Shown here piece after piece: positions 38,637-48,621 of a stretch of 64,000 bases of DNA; within the stretch, counting starts at the first letter, position 1, and each line of letters opens with the position of its first letter. Source of the DNA: Nitzschia sp. DOCU1 (Eukaryota; Bacillariophyta; Bacillariophyceae; Bacillariales; Bacillariaceae); contig OX595994.1 in assembly GCA_951394045.1 (NCBI GenBank), positions 1,488,001-1,552,000 of the forward strand. Reading direction: 5' to 3'. Made by a program: the position numbers and the translations under genes. The notes beneath the pieces are model-generated. The model saw nothing but the letters and a program-made list of their open reading frames with translations. It did not search any database and was not told the DNA's origin.

Positions 38637-39815
38637 ATGATGCACAGTGTGGTCCATCCCGAAGGCAATAGCAGCAGCGATGAAAGTACCGCTGATTTGT
38701 TTTCGCCTGTCCACGGCCGGCAACATAGTCTGCAGGACAACTTTGATACCCCCGACACGCCGACCGCTGATGGGGCTGACACGTTACCCCGATTAGCTGA
38801 CAGCTCGTGGATCGGAGCTCGAGTCAGCCCCATCCCAAGTGTGGATGATGAAGACCTGGAGTTGGACAAAGTGACAGCTCCGTATCGCAAGGCCATGAGA
38901 GACTTTGGGGCAAGTGAACGGTCAGCATTGCTGGGAAGACGAATACATCCCATGTGGAACAATGAAGTTAATGATACGTCGAGAATAGCGGGGGTGAAGA
39001 GGCGACCGCCTCCAGTATGGGGAAAGGTTGTGGTGGGAGCATCCGCAGCCCACTTGTTTTTCATATTTTTGCACGATACCTATCTGGGGTATCTGCAGAT
39101 GCGGAGAGGCACATATTCACAATATCCGTTGCTGTGGTCTGTCCCCTGGATGGGTCCTTCAGCAAGAATATTGTTGCGATTCGGGGCGTATTGTCCGGGG
39201 AAGATTCTGTGGCAACGTCAGTGGTATCGAGCTCTGACTTCTTTAACAATGACAGCATCGATATCCGAATGGCTAGTTCTAGCATTGGCGTGGTGGCAGC
39301 TCGAGAACATTTCAAAACAGCCTGTGTCTACTACTACAAAGTTGCAAATATGGTGGCCCGTCCTGTTTGTGCTGGGTATTGGGACGGGACAACTATGGAT
39401 GGCCGCCTTTGGATCGTACTACGCGTTGTCGGGGTGCGCCGGCTGGGGAACTAGCGGCGTCCTTTGTGCCATGGGGGTGTCACGGCCGGAGCATCGGCTC
39501 CCGCTCTTTCTCACTGCGATTGCTTTGGTCGTGTTGAACCTGTTGCAGTCAACGTCAAATGTCTTTGGGGCAATTGGAGCTAGCTTCTTCGGATGGTCTT
39601 TGTGTGGGACAGGGCTGCCGTTGTTTTCTGGCGCCTCATCGTCTGTCAAAGAGAACGATTCTCTTTTGAGGAGACGATGGGACTGGCTTAATTGGCTAGC
39701 CCTTGTAACAGTTATCAATGTTTGGGTGATTCCGATTTTGTTCATCGTGCTGTGGAAAGAACGTGGTGATCCGCCGGAATTCGATTCCACCTACCCGTAT
39801 CCCGAGACCAGCTAG
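38637..39815 (+). CDS. Rhomboid-like membrane protein, possibly inactive
   Basis: 392 residues; ATG at 38637, with a second ATG in the next codon. The first ~125 residues are a polar, acidic cytosolic domain. Six or seven membrane spans follow. The region FGAYCPGKILWQRQWYRALT resembles the rhomboid segment before the WR motif. Residues 264-277 (ALSGCAGWGTSGVL) contain GTSG at the position of the catalytic GxSG serine (S273). The last core helix, NVFGAIGASFFGWSLC (about 308-323), lacks the histidine expected of active rhomboids (AHxxG). It may therefore be a pseudoprotease of the iRhom/derlin/UBAC2 kind. Localisation is unclear, with no cleavable signal. Confidence 0.7.
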   Translation: MMHSVVHPEGNSSSDESTADLFSPVHGRQHSLQDNFDTPDTPTADGADTLPRLADSSWIGARVSPIPSVDDEDLELDKVTAPYRKAMRDFGASERSALLGRRIHPMWNNEVNDTSRIAGVKRRPPPVWGKVVVGASAAHLFFIFLHDTYLGYLQMRRGTYSQYPLLWSVPWMGPSARILLRFGAYCPGKILWQRQWYRALTSLTMTASISEWLVLALAWWQLENISKQPVSTTTKLQIWWPVLFVLGIGTGQLWMAAFGSYYALSGCAGWGTSGVLCAMGVSRPEHRLPLFLTAIALVVLNLLQSTSNVFGAIGASFFGWSLCGTGLPLFSGASSSVKENDSLLRRRWDWLNWLALVTVINVWVIPILFIVLWKERGDPPEFDSTYPYPETS

Positions 39816-39967
39816 CTATCAATGATAAATCCACCATTTTATACTACATGAGTCAAGGTTGACGCAACTAGTAGAAGATACTCGAACACTACGCCATAAT
39901 GATCTATCTCGTTGCAAGAGTAGGCAAGTCCTAGTTGTTAAAAGGTGATCTCGACAAACTTTCCGCA

Positions 39968-42220
39968 CTAGAGTTCCCAAAACGGCCGAAGCACTATAAT
40001 GAGAATGCTCACATTGTCGCGACTTCGTCGGACTCGAATAGCTTGATCGCTAAGAATTCTCGCGACTTCAGCAGGTTCACCACGATGGGCTATTAGTTCT
40101 TGTCGGGCCAAGGCAATGGCGTCCTGTGACCGGAAGACGTCAAACAGGCCGTCACATGCTAGTAGTAGAAATTCGTCGTTGTGGCTGAGGACCTGCAAGT
40201 ATAGCGAATAAAGAGTGAGATACCGACGAATCCATGCACAATTACCACACAGTATATTGAACGCACCATTGAGGCAATCTCTGGTTCCGCACTGACCAGC
40301 GGCGCAGTGAGATCCTTGGCTTGATCATTTTCGTTCAGACCCCGAGCAATCTCATCGGCTTCTTCCTCCAGCATTGCTTTGATACCCATCTTGAATGATT
40401 TGTCTCCGAATGCTCGAGTAATAGCCAATTCTCCCATGACGCGCTTGTGAAGAATGAAACCTCCTGCGGCGCGGACTCTTGCCGCTTCGTCCGGACGGCT
40501 CGGTTTGTGATCGCTGGTCAATTCCACACACTGACCTCCCCCTCGGCACAATACTACACGACTGTCCCCCACATTGGCCGCAAACAACCGCCTCCCTAAC
40601 AAAATGACAGTGGCAGCAGTCGACCCACTCTGCGGCGCCGTCTTAGGTGTGATAAAATCCTTGTCCGTTTTCAGATATGCCGCTTTGAGAATTTTCCGCA
40701 TCAGCTCTGATGCGGCATCTTCCGTTTGTTCGGCTCTGGATGACGTTCGGCTATTTTCAATTGCGGCCCGAAGAGCCTGTCGTTCATTGTACATGCCTTG
40801 TCGAACGTGGTGGGGCAACGCGTCTACGAGGTAATTTGAGCATTCATCGCCGCCGTGTCCGTCGAACACGCCTGCAAACGCCGTCATGGCTAGCTCCTCT
40901 AGCTCCGCCTTCGGTTCATTCTTGTAGTATCCATGTCGCGGCTCGTACATCAAGCTTTGAATGACTATCGTACGATCTTCCATGGTAGGTCGGGCTCCAA
41001 TAGCTTCTGAAATACCATAGTCAAAACGGTTTACAGAAAAGCCAGTTCTTCCGACAATGAATTCGTCGCCAATGGTAAGTGAACCCATACCCTTGAAACC
41101 GTACGGACCGACAAGTCTCATGTATGAACCATTCTGAAAAGGGAAGGTACAAGTCGAGAATGAGCATGGTTGCCATGAAGCGAGAAATTCAGGAGGGACA
41201 TCAAAACCAGCACAAATGACTTACCGTACTTTCCAGGTCAACCAAAATAAAGTTTCCGTTGCCCCCCTTTGCTCTACCCGCTTTTCGGTTCGGTACATAA
41301 AGGACGGCTCCATGGCGACGACTTAATTCTCTGTCCATAATACACAAGTCGGCTTCATGCGCTCTGCCAAAGACGAAGGGACACCGTGAAGCATAGATAT
41401 CAATAAGCTTGCCCCGCATGGGTCCTTTCGAGCAGTGGATCGTTATCTTTTGCTTCGGGTCGTTAATGTCTTCCACATTGAACACAGAGTTACCAGCGGC
41501 GAACGAAGCTCCCTTGACGAGCGCCCACCGATCTGCGTCCAAAGAAAGGATCTGCGCTTCCCTAGTGGGCCCGTCTGGGCCGTTCTTACCAGAGAAGACC
41601 TTTGCCTTCCCGACGCGTACTGCTGCGTCTCCACGATCTCCCCGAATGTGCCATCCAGAAGTCATCCCGGAGCGCAGCGCATAGGCAGCTGCTTGATCTC
41701 CATCCTGATCAGTCAGTCTCGAGAGAATGCCAGCCGAAGGACCAGTCATAGAGTCATCCATTCTTCGGCAGATATCATCTGGAGCGTGAGAGGAAGGCCC
41801 CCCGTTTCCGATTGTGGTCTGGCGGCCATACAAAGTCCAAAAGGCAGTCGCTGGCTCGGGCTTTCCCTCGTCCTCATCCTCCGAAGTGGTAAACTTTAAA
41901 CATAATCGATACAGCGATCTAGAGTATACTTCCCGAGAAGACGCAAACTGCCGTCCTCCTCTGGTCCAGGCGTCGCCATCGTTCGCTCTTGCATTCGGAT
42001 CGCCGGGTTTCGCTCCGTTGGACGACGGAGCCGCGCTTGTGCCAGTCACGAAATTCAGGAGCGTCGATGATCCTCCGCCGCCCGATGCGTTTGCTGCGTT
42101 ATTCCATGACGATTCTGGTACGGTAGCCATGGCTGTTACAAGAGCTGGGTTTCTTTGAGTGCTCGGTGTTGCCATCCAATGTTTGTTTGCAGTCCCCAGG
42201 TTCTCTTGCTCGTTCGCCAT
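39968..42220 (-). CDS. FHA domain-PP2C protein phosphatase fusion
   Basis: Three exons (41225-42220, 40267-41133, 39968-40192), all phase 0, give 695 residues. Residues 1 to about 270 are a low-complexity lead with an unrecognised segment. The FHA domain spans about 275-385 (FVFGRAHEAD, ELSRRHGAV, DLEST|NGSYM with the intron between T and N, and GDEFIVGRTGFSV). The PP2C (PPM) phosphatase follows with RPTMEDR, FDGHGGDE (423-427 region), GDSRVVLCR, DHKPSRPDE, LAITRAFGD, LLLACDGLFDV and DNVSIL. All metal-coordinating aspartates appear present. PP2Cs are Mn/Mg-dependent Ser/Thr phosphatases. FHA binds phosphothreonine, so the enzyme is probably recruited to phosphorylated partners, much as plant KAPP is. 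Confidence 0.92.
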
Positions 42221-43643
42221 ACAAGAATGCCAACAAAAACACGCAAGAGCCGAGTAGCAGTAGTGTCTGCTGTGGGACTGTAGCTACGAAATGAAATAAT
42301 TCACTGAAGCGAGCAACACTTTCAATATCGTTTGCGTGTGTGTCACAAACTTTAGAATCCAAAAACAGATGAGAGTGGTTAGTTGAGAGTAGATCAACGG
42401 GCAATGAAGAGGTCGTCGGATACGATGGACCGCGATGCCCGAGTACCGAGTCACGTAGACTTTTACGTACTTCTGGCGATTTTGGACGCGAGACCTCACT
42501 CAATCACTTTCGACGCAACAGGGACAACCTCCTCGTCAAAAATAAAATAACTGTCGCCACCAGGTTAACCTGGACAACAAAATGCAGCTGAAACCGCTCT
42601 TCACAACACCAATGAAAGGTTGCCAGAAGAGGGCGTTGCCGTGCAAGTCTTTGCGGCACGCTTCGTGACGGTCCCAGCAGTATCCTCGCAGAGAGGCCTC
42701 CGGATCAGTCAGCAGTTGAAAGTTATCGTGGTCGGTTTACATATTTGAAAGAGGATGCGCGCCCATGGGCTGTTCTCAGCGTGACCGGCTGGCGACATGA
42801 CCGCGTTTATTTCTACGAGAACGCCACGAGTGAAATATTTCGCCTTACAGATTCGCCGCAGTCCACCAACGGCTCGAACATGCTCCCGAGTCGGCATGCC
42901 AATGTTCGATATATAGATTTCTCATTCGGGCCACCATATTTCATGTGCAATGCGACATTTTTGGGCATTGCTGCGGCGGTCCCCCACCCCTACGAACGAA
43001 ATCGAGAGGTCCACCTTTTGCCGACCCACACGAACAACTTCCTCTATCGTCGATAAATCTGCCATAGTTTGGATGCTAGAAGCACAATGAATTTCAATCG
43101 TATTTCTGCCGACACATACTACTTTTGTGCTGCTTTGATTATTGGAAGGAGTAGCTACTGTTAGTCGTTGATAGATTAAATCGTAGAGAGCTATGCTTCG
43201 AATAGAGTATCGGTGCTCTATTAGATAGTTGGCGTCGAAGGGTACGCTCGACATCGGGGTAGCTAGGTTTTAGACCAAAGCGATGCTATGACGCACTGGA
43301 AAGTAAACTTGAACTCCTACGGGGTAGCGAAATTTTCGCTCTGTCGGGTTATAGTGATATGCTGAATTACAAGTAACTCGCTGTGCACGTTGCTCGCTTC
43401 GATTACTCTAGCTCTAGCTAGAGAAATCGACCCATGGCGGATCCACGAAATAGATTGCTTCTAGGATGCAATGAAACTAAGAGCTTCTAGAGTCCCAGAA
43501 AGAATCAATTAAGAAATCTATAACCAAATCCATGGCGTGTGAATTTCAAGGAGGAATTGCATGGGGAATTATTCGCCCAACATGTGCTATCATAGTTGTC
43601 AGCAGTAGAGCATCCCAGGCATTTTCTCCCGGACGGTCCTTGT
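42221..43643. other. Intergenic, 1.42 kb
   Basis: Upstream of the FHA-PP2C gene and downstream of MIC10, both on the minus strand. No open frame with an ATG and conserved content was found. A short self-complementary CTCTAGCTCTAGCTAGAG stretch is at about 43406. Confidence 0.55.
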
Positions 43644-43898
43644 TCATTTTGTTCCCGAGGACAAGAACTCATCAATTTCCATTGAGCATTTTGTCCACGC
43701 CGATCCGACCCCAAATCCACCTCCTAGCCCTGCCATGACTTTGCGGGCACCCGAGGCACCACCCCGTGCCAGGACAATTCCTGCCGCAAGTCCAATCACA
43801 AACCCAGCAGTCCCTTGAACCACCATTTTCTCGGCACCCGTTTGCATGATTCGTGGCAATTGTTGGTCAGACGGCAGCGATTTCGTATTCGAGCTCAT
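43644..43898 (-). CDS. MIC10: MICOS complex subunit MIC10
   Basis: 84 residues from the ATG at 43898, the usual length for this family. Two short hydrophobic hairpin segments have the glycine motifs diagnostic of MIC10: GTAGFVIGLAAG (residues 29-40) and GLGGGFGVGSAW (57-68), joined by a basic loop (ARGGASGARK). MIC10 sits in the mitochondrial inner membrane, oligomerises through these GxGxGxG-type motifs and bends the membrane at crista junctions. There is no cleavable presequence, as expected. Confidence 0.9.
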   Translation of the reverse strand: MSSNTKSLPSDQQLPRIMQTGAEKMVVQGTAGFVIGLAAGIVLARGGASGARKVMAGLGGGFGVGSAWTKCSMEIDEFLSSGTK

Positions 43899-44510
43899 CT
43901 TGAACAAATCAGAGCGATGGATATCGTCGAATCAACACTTTGTTAGATCTAAAAATTGGCAAAGATAACTCCCCTGAAGCCCAGCCTCTTTACCTTTCTG
44001 TCTCTTTGTTGCAGGAGAATTGAGCCGTTGCTTCGTCAGCAGTAAGGTCGATGATGTGCAAAACCAACAACAGGAAGCCGATACACGAAGAGGTTTGGGA
44101 CGCCGACCCCTTTTCTCGGCTCGGTTGGATGCTGCCGCGGGTGGATCTCGGCAAAGATGCGAAGCAAGGAAGCGCGGTGGAGGTTGACTCGAGTCGTTCG
44201 ACCGCAAGCCGAACTTTTCTCCACGTGGAGGATGCCCACACGCCACGCAATGAACTCCATGTCACCCGCGCGGAACCAAAAGAACGACTTGAACTTGCCA
44301 CCAACCCGACTGCCACGACACCCCTCCACTCAACTCTTTCTTCGAAGGACGATGACATGATTTCCGCTCCCAACAGCGACGACTTCATTTTTAATTTACG
44401 ATTGCTCCTTTCAGTTTTCTTATAACTTTGCCGTTAACGATCGACGGCACTCTCACTTCGAAGTCTCATTTACTTTATTTTTCACTACAAATACTATTCA
44501 CACAAGAACA
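43899..44510. promoter_or_regulatory. Divergent promoter region, 0.61 kb
   Basis: Between MIC10 (minus) and the Hip/Tic40-like gene (plus). It contains the doubtful small frame at 44051-44425. Confidence 0.45.
44051..44425 (+). CDS. Doubtful small protein, 124 aa
   Basis: An ATG-started frame with no recognised motif, lying between the divergent MIC10 and Hip/Tic40-like genes. The opposite strand is also open across it, so it may be chance. Polar throughout, with a hydrophobic final ten residues (LRLLLSVFL). Confidence 0.2.
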   Translation: MMCKTNNRKPIHEEVWDADPFSRLGWMLPRVDLGKDAKQGSAVEVDSSRSTASRTFLHVEDAHTPRNELHVTRAEPKERLELATNPTATTPLHSTLSSKDDDMISAPNSDDFIFNLRLLLSVFL

Positions 44511-45596
44511 ATGAAGTTCATTCAATCTGTCGTCCTTCTTGCTCTGGCTTCCAATCTTGAAGCCTTTTCGCCCGCCACAGTCTTATCAGGAGCGCGGCGA
44601 GCAACGTTTGCAGCCCCTCGGCAATCATGGCTGCTGGCGGCCACCATGGAGGAGATTGAAGCTGTTTCCTCCATGAGAGCAGGGGAAATCAAAAAGGAAC
44701 TGGAGAGTTATGGTATCTCGACAGCTGCCTTCTTGGAAAAGTCCGAATTGGTAGATGCGCTCGTCGATGCTCGAGCGAAAGGTTTGAAACCAAAAGAAAA
44801 GACATCAACTGCTTCTTCTGCAACAGGTAGCGCGCAAAGTGCTAGAAGTACTTCTACTGATGCGTCGTCGTCGACAACAGATTCGCGGCCAAGAGAGGAA
44901 CGGCTAAAGGAAGAAATGGAGAAATTAAAAGACATGAAGGCAAGCGAAATGAAAAAGGAACTGGAAGAACGCGGTGTCTCCACGGTATCTTTTTTTGAAA
45001 AGTCCGAATTTCTCAAGGCACTCGCCGAGGCTCGAGTGGACGGGATCCAAAAGACGGCAGGCGCTGGTGGCAAGAAGAAAAAGAAGAGGGATGGCAGCAG
45101 CGACGAAGAAGGTTACGCCGAATACGCTGATGTCGAGGTAATTACAGACGATAGTGCAGGACCGAGAAAAAAGAAATCAGACCCTTCTCGAGGGGCAGGG
45201 AGCAGCCCGTTCGGAGGTGCTAGTCCCTTTGGCGGTGCCGCAAACCTGGAAGATATTATGGGTGGCATGGGTGGCATGGGTGGCATGGGTGGAATGCCCG
45301 GCGGCATGGGTGGTATCGCTGATCTACTGAAGAATATGGGTGGTATGGGCGGTGGTATGGGAGGTGCTGCTGGTGCAAGTCCATTCGGTGGAATGGGCGG
45401 AATGGGTGATATGATGGGTAAGGCTCAACAGTTAATGAAGAACCCAAAGGTCATGGAACTTATGATGAAGGCGCAAAAGAACCCAAAGATAATGGCCGCC
45501 ATGCAGGAATGTATGTCGAATCCAGCGGCTTTTGCCAAATATCGAAATGATCCGGAAATGTCGGAGCTGATTCGGGAGCTAGAAAAGTACATGTAG
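44511..45596 (+). CDS. Plastid-targeted Hip/Tic40-like co-chaperone
   Basis: 361 residues, ATG at 44511. A signal peptide (FIQSVVLLALASNLEA) ends in the A-F-S-P motif, followed by an Arg/Ala-rich transit region, so it is plastid-targeted. Two SAP-like helix-turn-helix repeats are at about 54-91 (MRAGEIKKELESYGISTAAF) and 142-180 (MKASEMKKELEERGVSTVSF). A basic/acidic linker leads to a Gly-Met-rich region at about 235-300 (GGMGGMGGMPGGM). The end is an STI1/DP2-type domain (MKNPKVMELMMKAQKNPKIM, then MSNPAAFAKYRNDPEMSEL). The GGMP run plus STI1 domain is the C-terminal layout of Hsp70-interacting protein Hip and of plant Tic40. The TPR region of Hip is replaced by the SAP-like repeats. It probably assists Hsp70/Hsp93 at plastid import or in the stroma. 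Confidence 0.85.
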   Translation: MKFIQSVVLLALASNLEAFSPATVLSGARRATFAAPRQSWLLAATMEEIEAVSSMRAGEIKKELESYGISTAAFLEKSELVDALVDARAKGLKPKEKTSTASSATGSAQSARSTSTDASSSTTDSRPREERLKEEMEKLKDMKASEMKKELEERGVSTVSFFEKSEFLKALAEARVDGIQKTAGAGGKKKKKRDGSSDEEGYAEYADVEVITDDSAGPRKKKSDPSRGAGSSPFGGASPFGGAANLEDIMGGMGGMGGMGGMPGGMGGIADLLKNMGGMGGGMGGAAGASPFGGMGGMGDMMGKAQQLMKNPKVMELMMKAQKNPKIMAAMQECMSNPAAFAKYRNDPEMSELIRELEKYM

Positions 45597-46072
45597 ACAA
45601 GGAGTTTCCATGCAGTAATCAATAGCAGGCTATTGTCTCCTGCTGAGTTATTAGCCATGTGGTCAAGCACTCACGCCCGGTAATGGTGTGGGCTAGATAC
45701 GAACACCCACTTGGCGCCGCTGTACTTGTTAGTGGTTGTATCGTAGGAAATGAGCAACTCTCTGCTACAAACGCGTGTTTCTTTTCGTAGCACTCGTCCT
45801 CGCTGGGCGCCTTCACAAGAACATGGCACCCAATGATGGCAGGCAGAGGTGCTTCTCCACCAAGCAATGCACCACGTATAATAGGATGTTCCCCGCTACT
45901 ACCGGTATTAGTACGCACCTAATAGAGTAAAGCCTTAGGTCGCCAATTCCGATACAGAGAGTGTATTTTGCAATACGTATAGTAGATGGGCGACTTGCGG
46001 TAGTAAACGCTGAGGCTGGTTGCATGAATGTTCTTCCATCAGTCGACCGCGATGATCAATCGATAATCGCTG
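45597..46072. other. Intergenic, 0.48 kb, before the tandem array
   Basis: No gene seen. The array homology begins abruptly at 46073, where CGCTG/ATGTCCATAG replaces the internal junction AGCTA/ATGTCCATAG. Confidence 0.6.
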
Positions 46073-47360
46073 ATGTCCATAGTATGAATTTTGCAGGACA
46101 AATGTCCAGCAGACATATGCCCGTGACTCGATAAGTTTGAACATCCAATAGACTGACTCGAGCACTTTGGGCAACAGTCAATTGAGTCACAAACGCTTTC
46201 ACCTCGCACCATGTCGATTTTCGGATGTTACTACTACTACGTTGACGATGACGAGACAACGCCAATGATATTATTAGGTATTATAGATACTCATTACTGG
46301 TGCTACTACTCATTACAACTAGTTCTGTTTGCCGACCTCAGATTTTGCAATTAGCTGGCTCAATCAATGCAAAAAAGACGTCGCCTGTAAAGTTGCCGTT
46401 TTCCAAGGCAGGACCCGATAATCAATGCTGGTTTGAATAGGGTAGCTATTGTGTCATGCTTCTGACAACGACATTTGGGTTGAAACGACGTTGATCCGAA
46501 AACGGTCGCCAATCGGGATTGATTGGAGGCCACCGCCTCCATCATTGAGGGCCAAATAGCGTCGTGCCCCCTCGGAATCATGCGCATGCAACAATAGGAG
46601 ACTCGATTCATTTCCTGCCACAGGCGTGCATTGTAGCATTCCACTATTACTAGCGAAGAAAGGAACTGAACCTGACTGCGGCCATTTGCACCTTGGAGAA
46701 GGTATCATCAACGATGACGGGATAGCAAGCGTTTGAATTTTGCTTTCCAGCGCCCAAAAGAGGCAAAAGGCACCAAGAATTCTCTCGTTGCTCTCTCGTT
46801 GCACAACGCCATGAAATCCATCGCATCTTTTTCGTCGCCCATCATGCTGAAGTTTCGCGACTTGCCCTAGCCAGAAGCAGGACACTTCGATTGTGGTAGT
46901 AACCCTGGTTGTGCCGCCACGACGGGTTGGTTGTTGTAGAGCCTTGTGTCCCGAGAATCAGCATCAAAATCTTCCTTTCCGCTCGGCACAGCTTAATCAT
47001 TTTCCTTTCTTTGTTCGATGGGAGTGGTGGGAGTGATGGTGGCATCAGGGTAAGCTATGATTGAGTTGAATGTTTCAAAAATGAAATGATCATGACGACG
47101 GTCGGTAGGATATCGATATCCTTTGGAGAAGATGAAAGCGGCCGATCACGGGAGGTGCGCGCAGGTCATTGAAAAAGTGAGTCATTGGAGTCCAAAATCG
47201 AATGGAGGACATTTGTCCTGTGAAGTTCTAATGATCGTTCGAATGATCAAATTAGCGCTATTTTACATAGGGGGAAATTTGATCAGACAAACTTTTCCGG
47301 GACATTTTGTCCTGCATCTCTCGTGTGGATCACGGATTGTTGTCCCGTAAAGGTAAGCTA
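46073..47360. repeat. Array unit 1 (long)
   Basis: 1,288 bp with the 27-bp segment near 46970. Palindromic sites: GGACAAATGTCC at 46096, GGATATCGATATCC at 47108, AGGACATTTGTCCT at 47206, a near-palindrome TGATCGTTCGAATGATCA at 47232, and GGACATTTTGTCC at 47300. The same sites recur in every unit. Confidence 0.95.
46842..47045 (-). CDS. Doubtful small protein repeated in each array unit (67 or 58 aa)
   Basis: An ATG-started minus-strand frame of 67 codons in long units (also 49391-49594, 51940-52143, 53228-53431). In short units it is 58 codons (48130-48306, 50679-50855), because the 27-bp length difference removes nine residues in frame. It begins MPPSLPPLPSNKERKM and includes a hydrophobic ILMLILG patch. 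An adjoining minus-strand frame contains SGSVPFFASNSGMLQCTPVA and could be joined by splicing. There is no recognised family, so coding status is uncertain. Confidence 0.25.
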   Translation of the reverse strand: MPPSLPPLPSNKERKMIKLCRAERKILMLILGTQGSTTTNPSWRHNQGYYHNRSVLLLARASRETSA

Positions 47361-48621
47361 ATGTCCATAGTATGAATTTTGCAGGACAAATGTCCAGCAG
47401 ACATATGCCCGTGACTCGATAAGTTTGAACATCCAATAGACTGACTCGAGCACTTTGGGCAACAGTCAATTGAGTCACAAACGCTTTCACCTCGCACCAT
47501 GTCGATTTTCGGATGTTACTACTACTACGTTGACGATGACGAGACAACGCCAATGATATTATTAGGTATTATAGATACTCATTACTGGTGCTACTACTCA
47601 TTACAACTAGTTCTGTTTGCCGACCTCAGATTTTGCAATTAGCTGGCTCAATCAATGCAAAAAAGACGTCGCCTGTAAAGTTGCCGTTTTCCAAGGCAGG
47701 ACCCGATAATCAATGCTGGTTTGAATAGGGTAGCTATTGTGTCATGCTTCTGACAACGACATTTGGGTTGAAACGACGTTGATCCGAAAACGGTCGCCAA
47801 TCGGGATTGATTGGAGGCCACCGCCTCCATCATTGAGGGCCAAATAGCGTCGTGCCCCCTCGGAATCATGCGCATGCAACAATAGGAGACTCGATTCATT
47901 TCCTGCCACAGGCGTGCATTGTAGCATTCCACTATTACTAGCGAAGAAAGGAACTGAACCTGACTGCGGCCATTTGCACCTTGGAGAAGGTATCATCAAC
48001 GATGACGGGATAGCAAGCGTTTGAATTTTGCTTTCCAGCGCCCAAAAGAGGCAAAAGGCACCAAGAATTCTCTCGTTGCTCTCTCGTTGCACAACGCCAT
48101 GAAATCCATCGCATCTTTTTCGTCGCCCATCATGCTGAAGTTTCGCGACTTGCCCTAGCCAGAAGCAGGACACTTCGATTGTGGTAGTAACCCTGGTTGT
48201 GCCGCCACGACGGGTTGGTTGTTGTAGAGCCTTGTGTCCCGAGAATCAGCATCAAAATCATTTTCCTTTCTTTGTTCGATGGGAGTGGTGGGAGTGATGG
48301 TGGCATCAGGGTAAGCTATGATTGAGTTGAATGTTTCAAAAATGAAATGATCATGACGACGGTCGGTAGGATATCGATATCCTTTGGAGAAGATGAAAGC
48401 GGCCGATCACGGGAGGTGCGCGCAGGTCATTGAAAAAGTGAGTCATTGGAGTCCAAAATCGAATGGAGGACATTTGTCCTGTGAAGTTCTAATGATCGTT
48501 CGAATGATCAAATTAGCGCTATTTTACATAGGGGGAAATTTGATCAGACAAACTTTTCCGGGACATTTTGTCCTGCATCTCTCGTGTGGATCACGGATTG
48601 TTGTCCCGTAAAGGTAAGCTA
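47361..48621. repeat. Array unit 2 (short)
   Basis: 1,261 bp; lacks the 27-bp segment (junction AAAATCATTTTCC near 48255). Confidence 0.95.

Noticed and set aside
42745..43056. 103-codon plus-strand frame between FHA-PP2C and MIC10
   Set aside because: Begins with TTG, no conserved block, no neighbouring exon found.
47123..47350. 75-codon plus-strand frame repeated in each array unit
   Set aside because: True ATG gives 72 codons with no motif, and it covers several palindromes; kept only as part of the repeat description.
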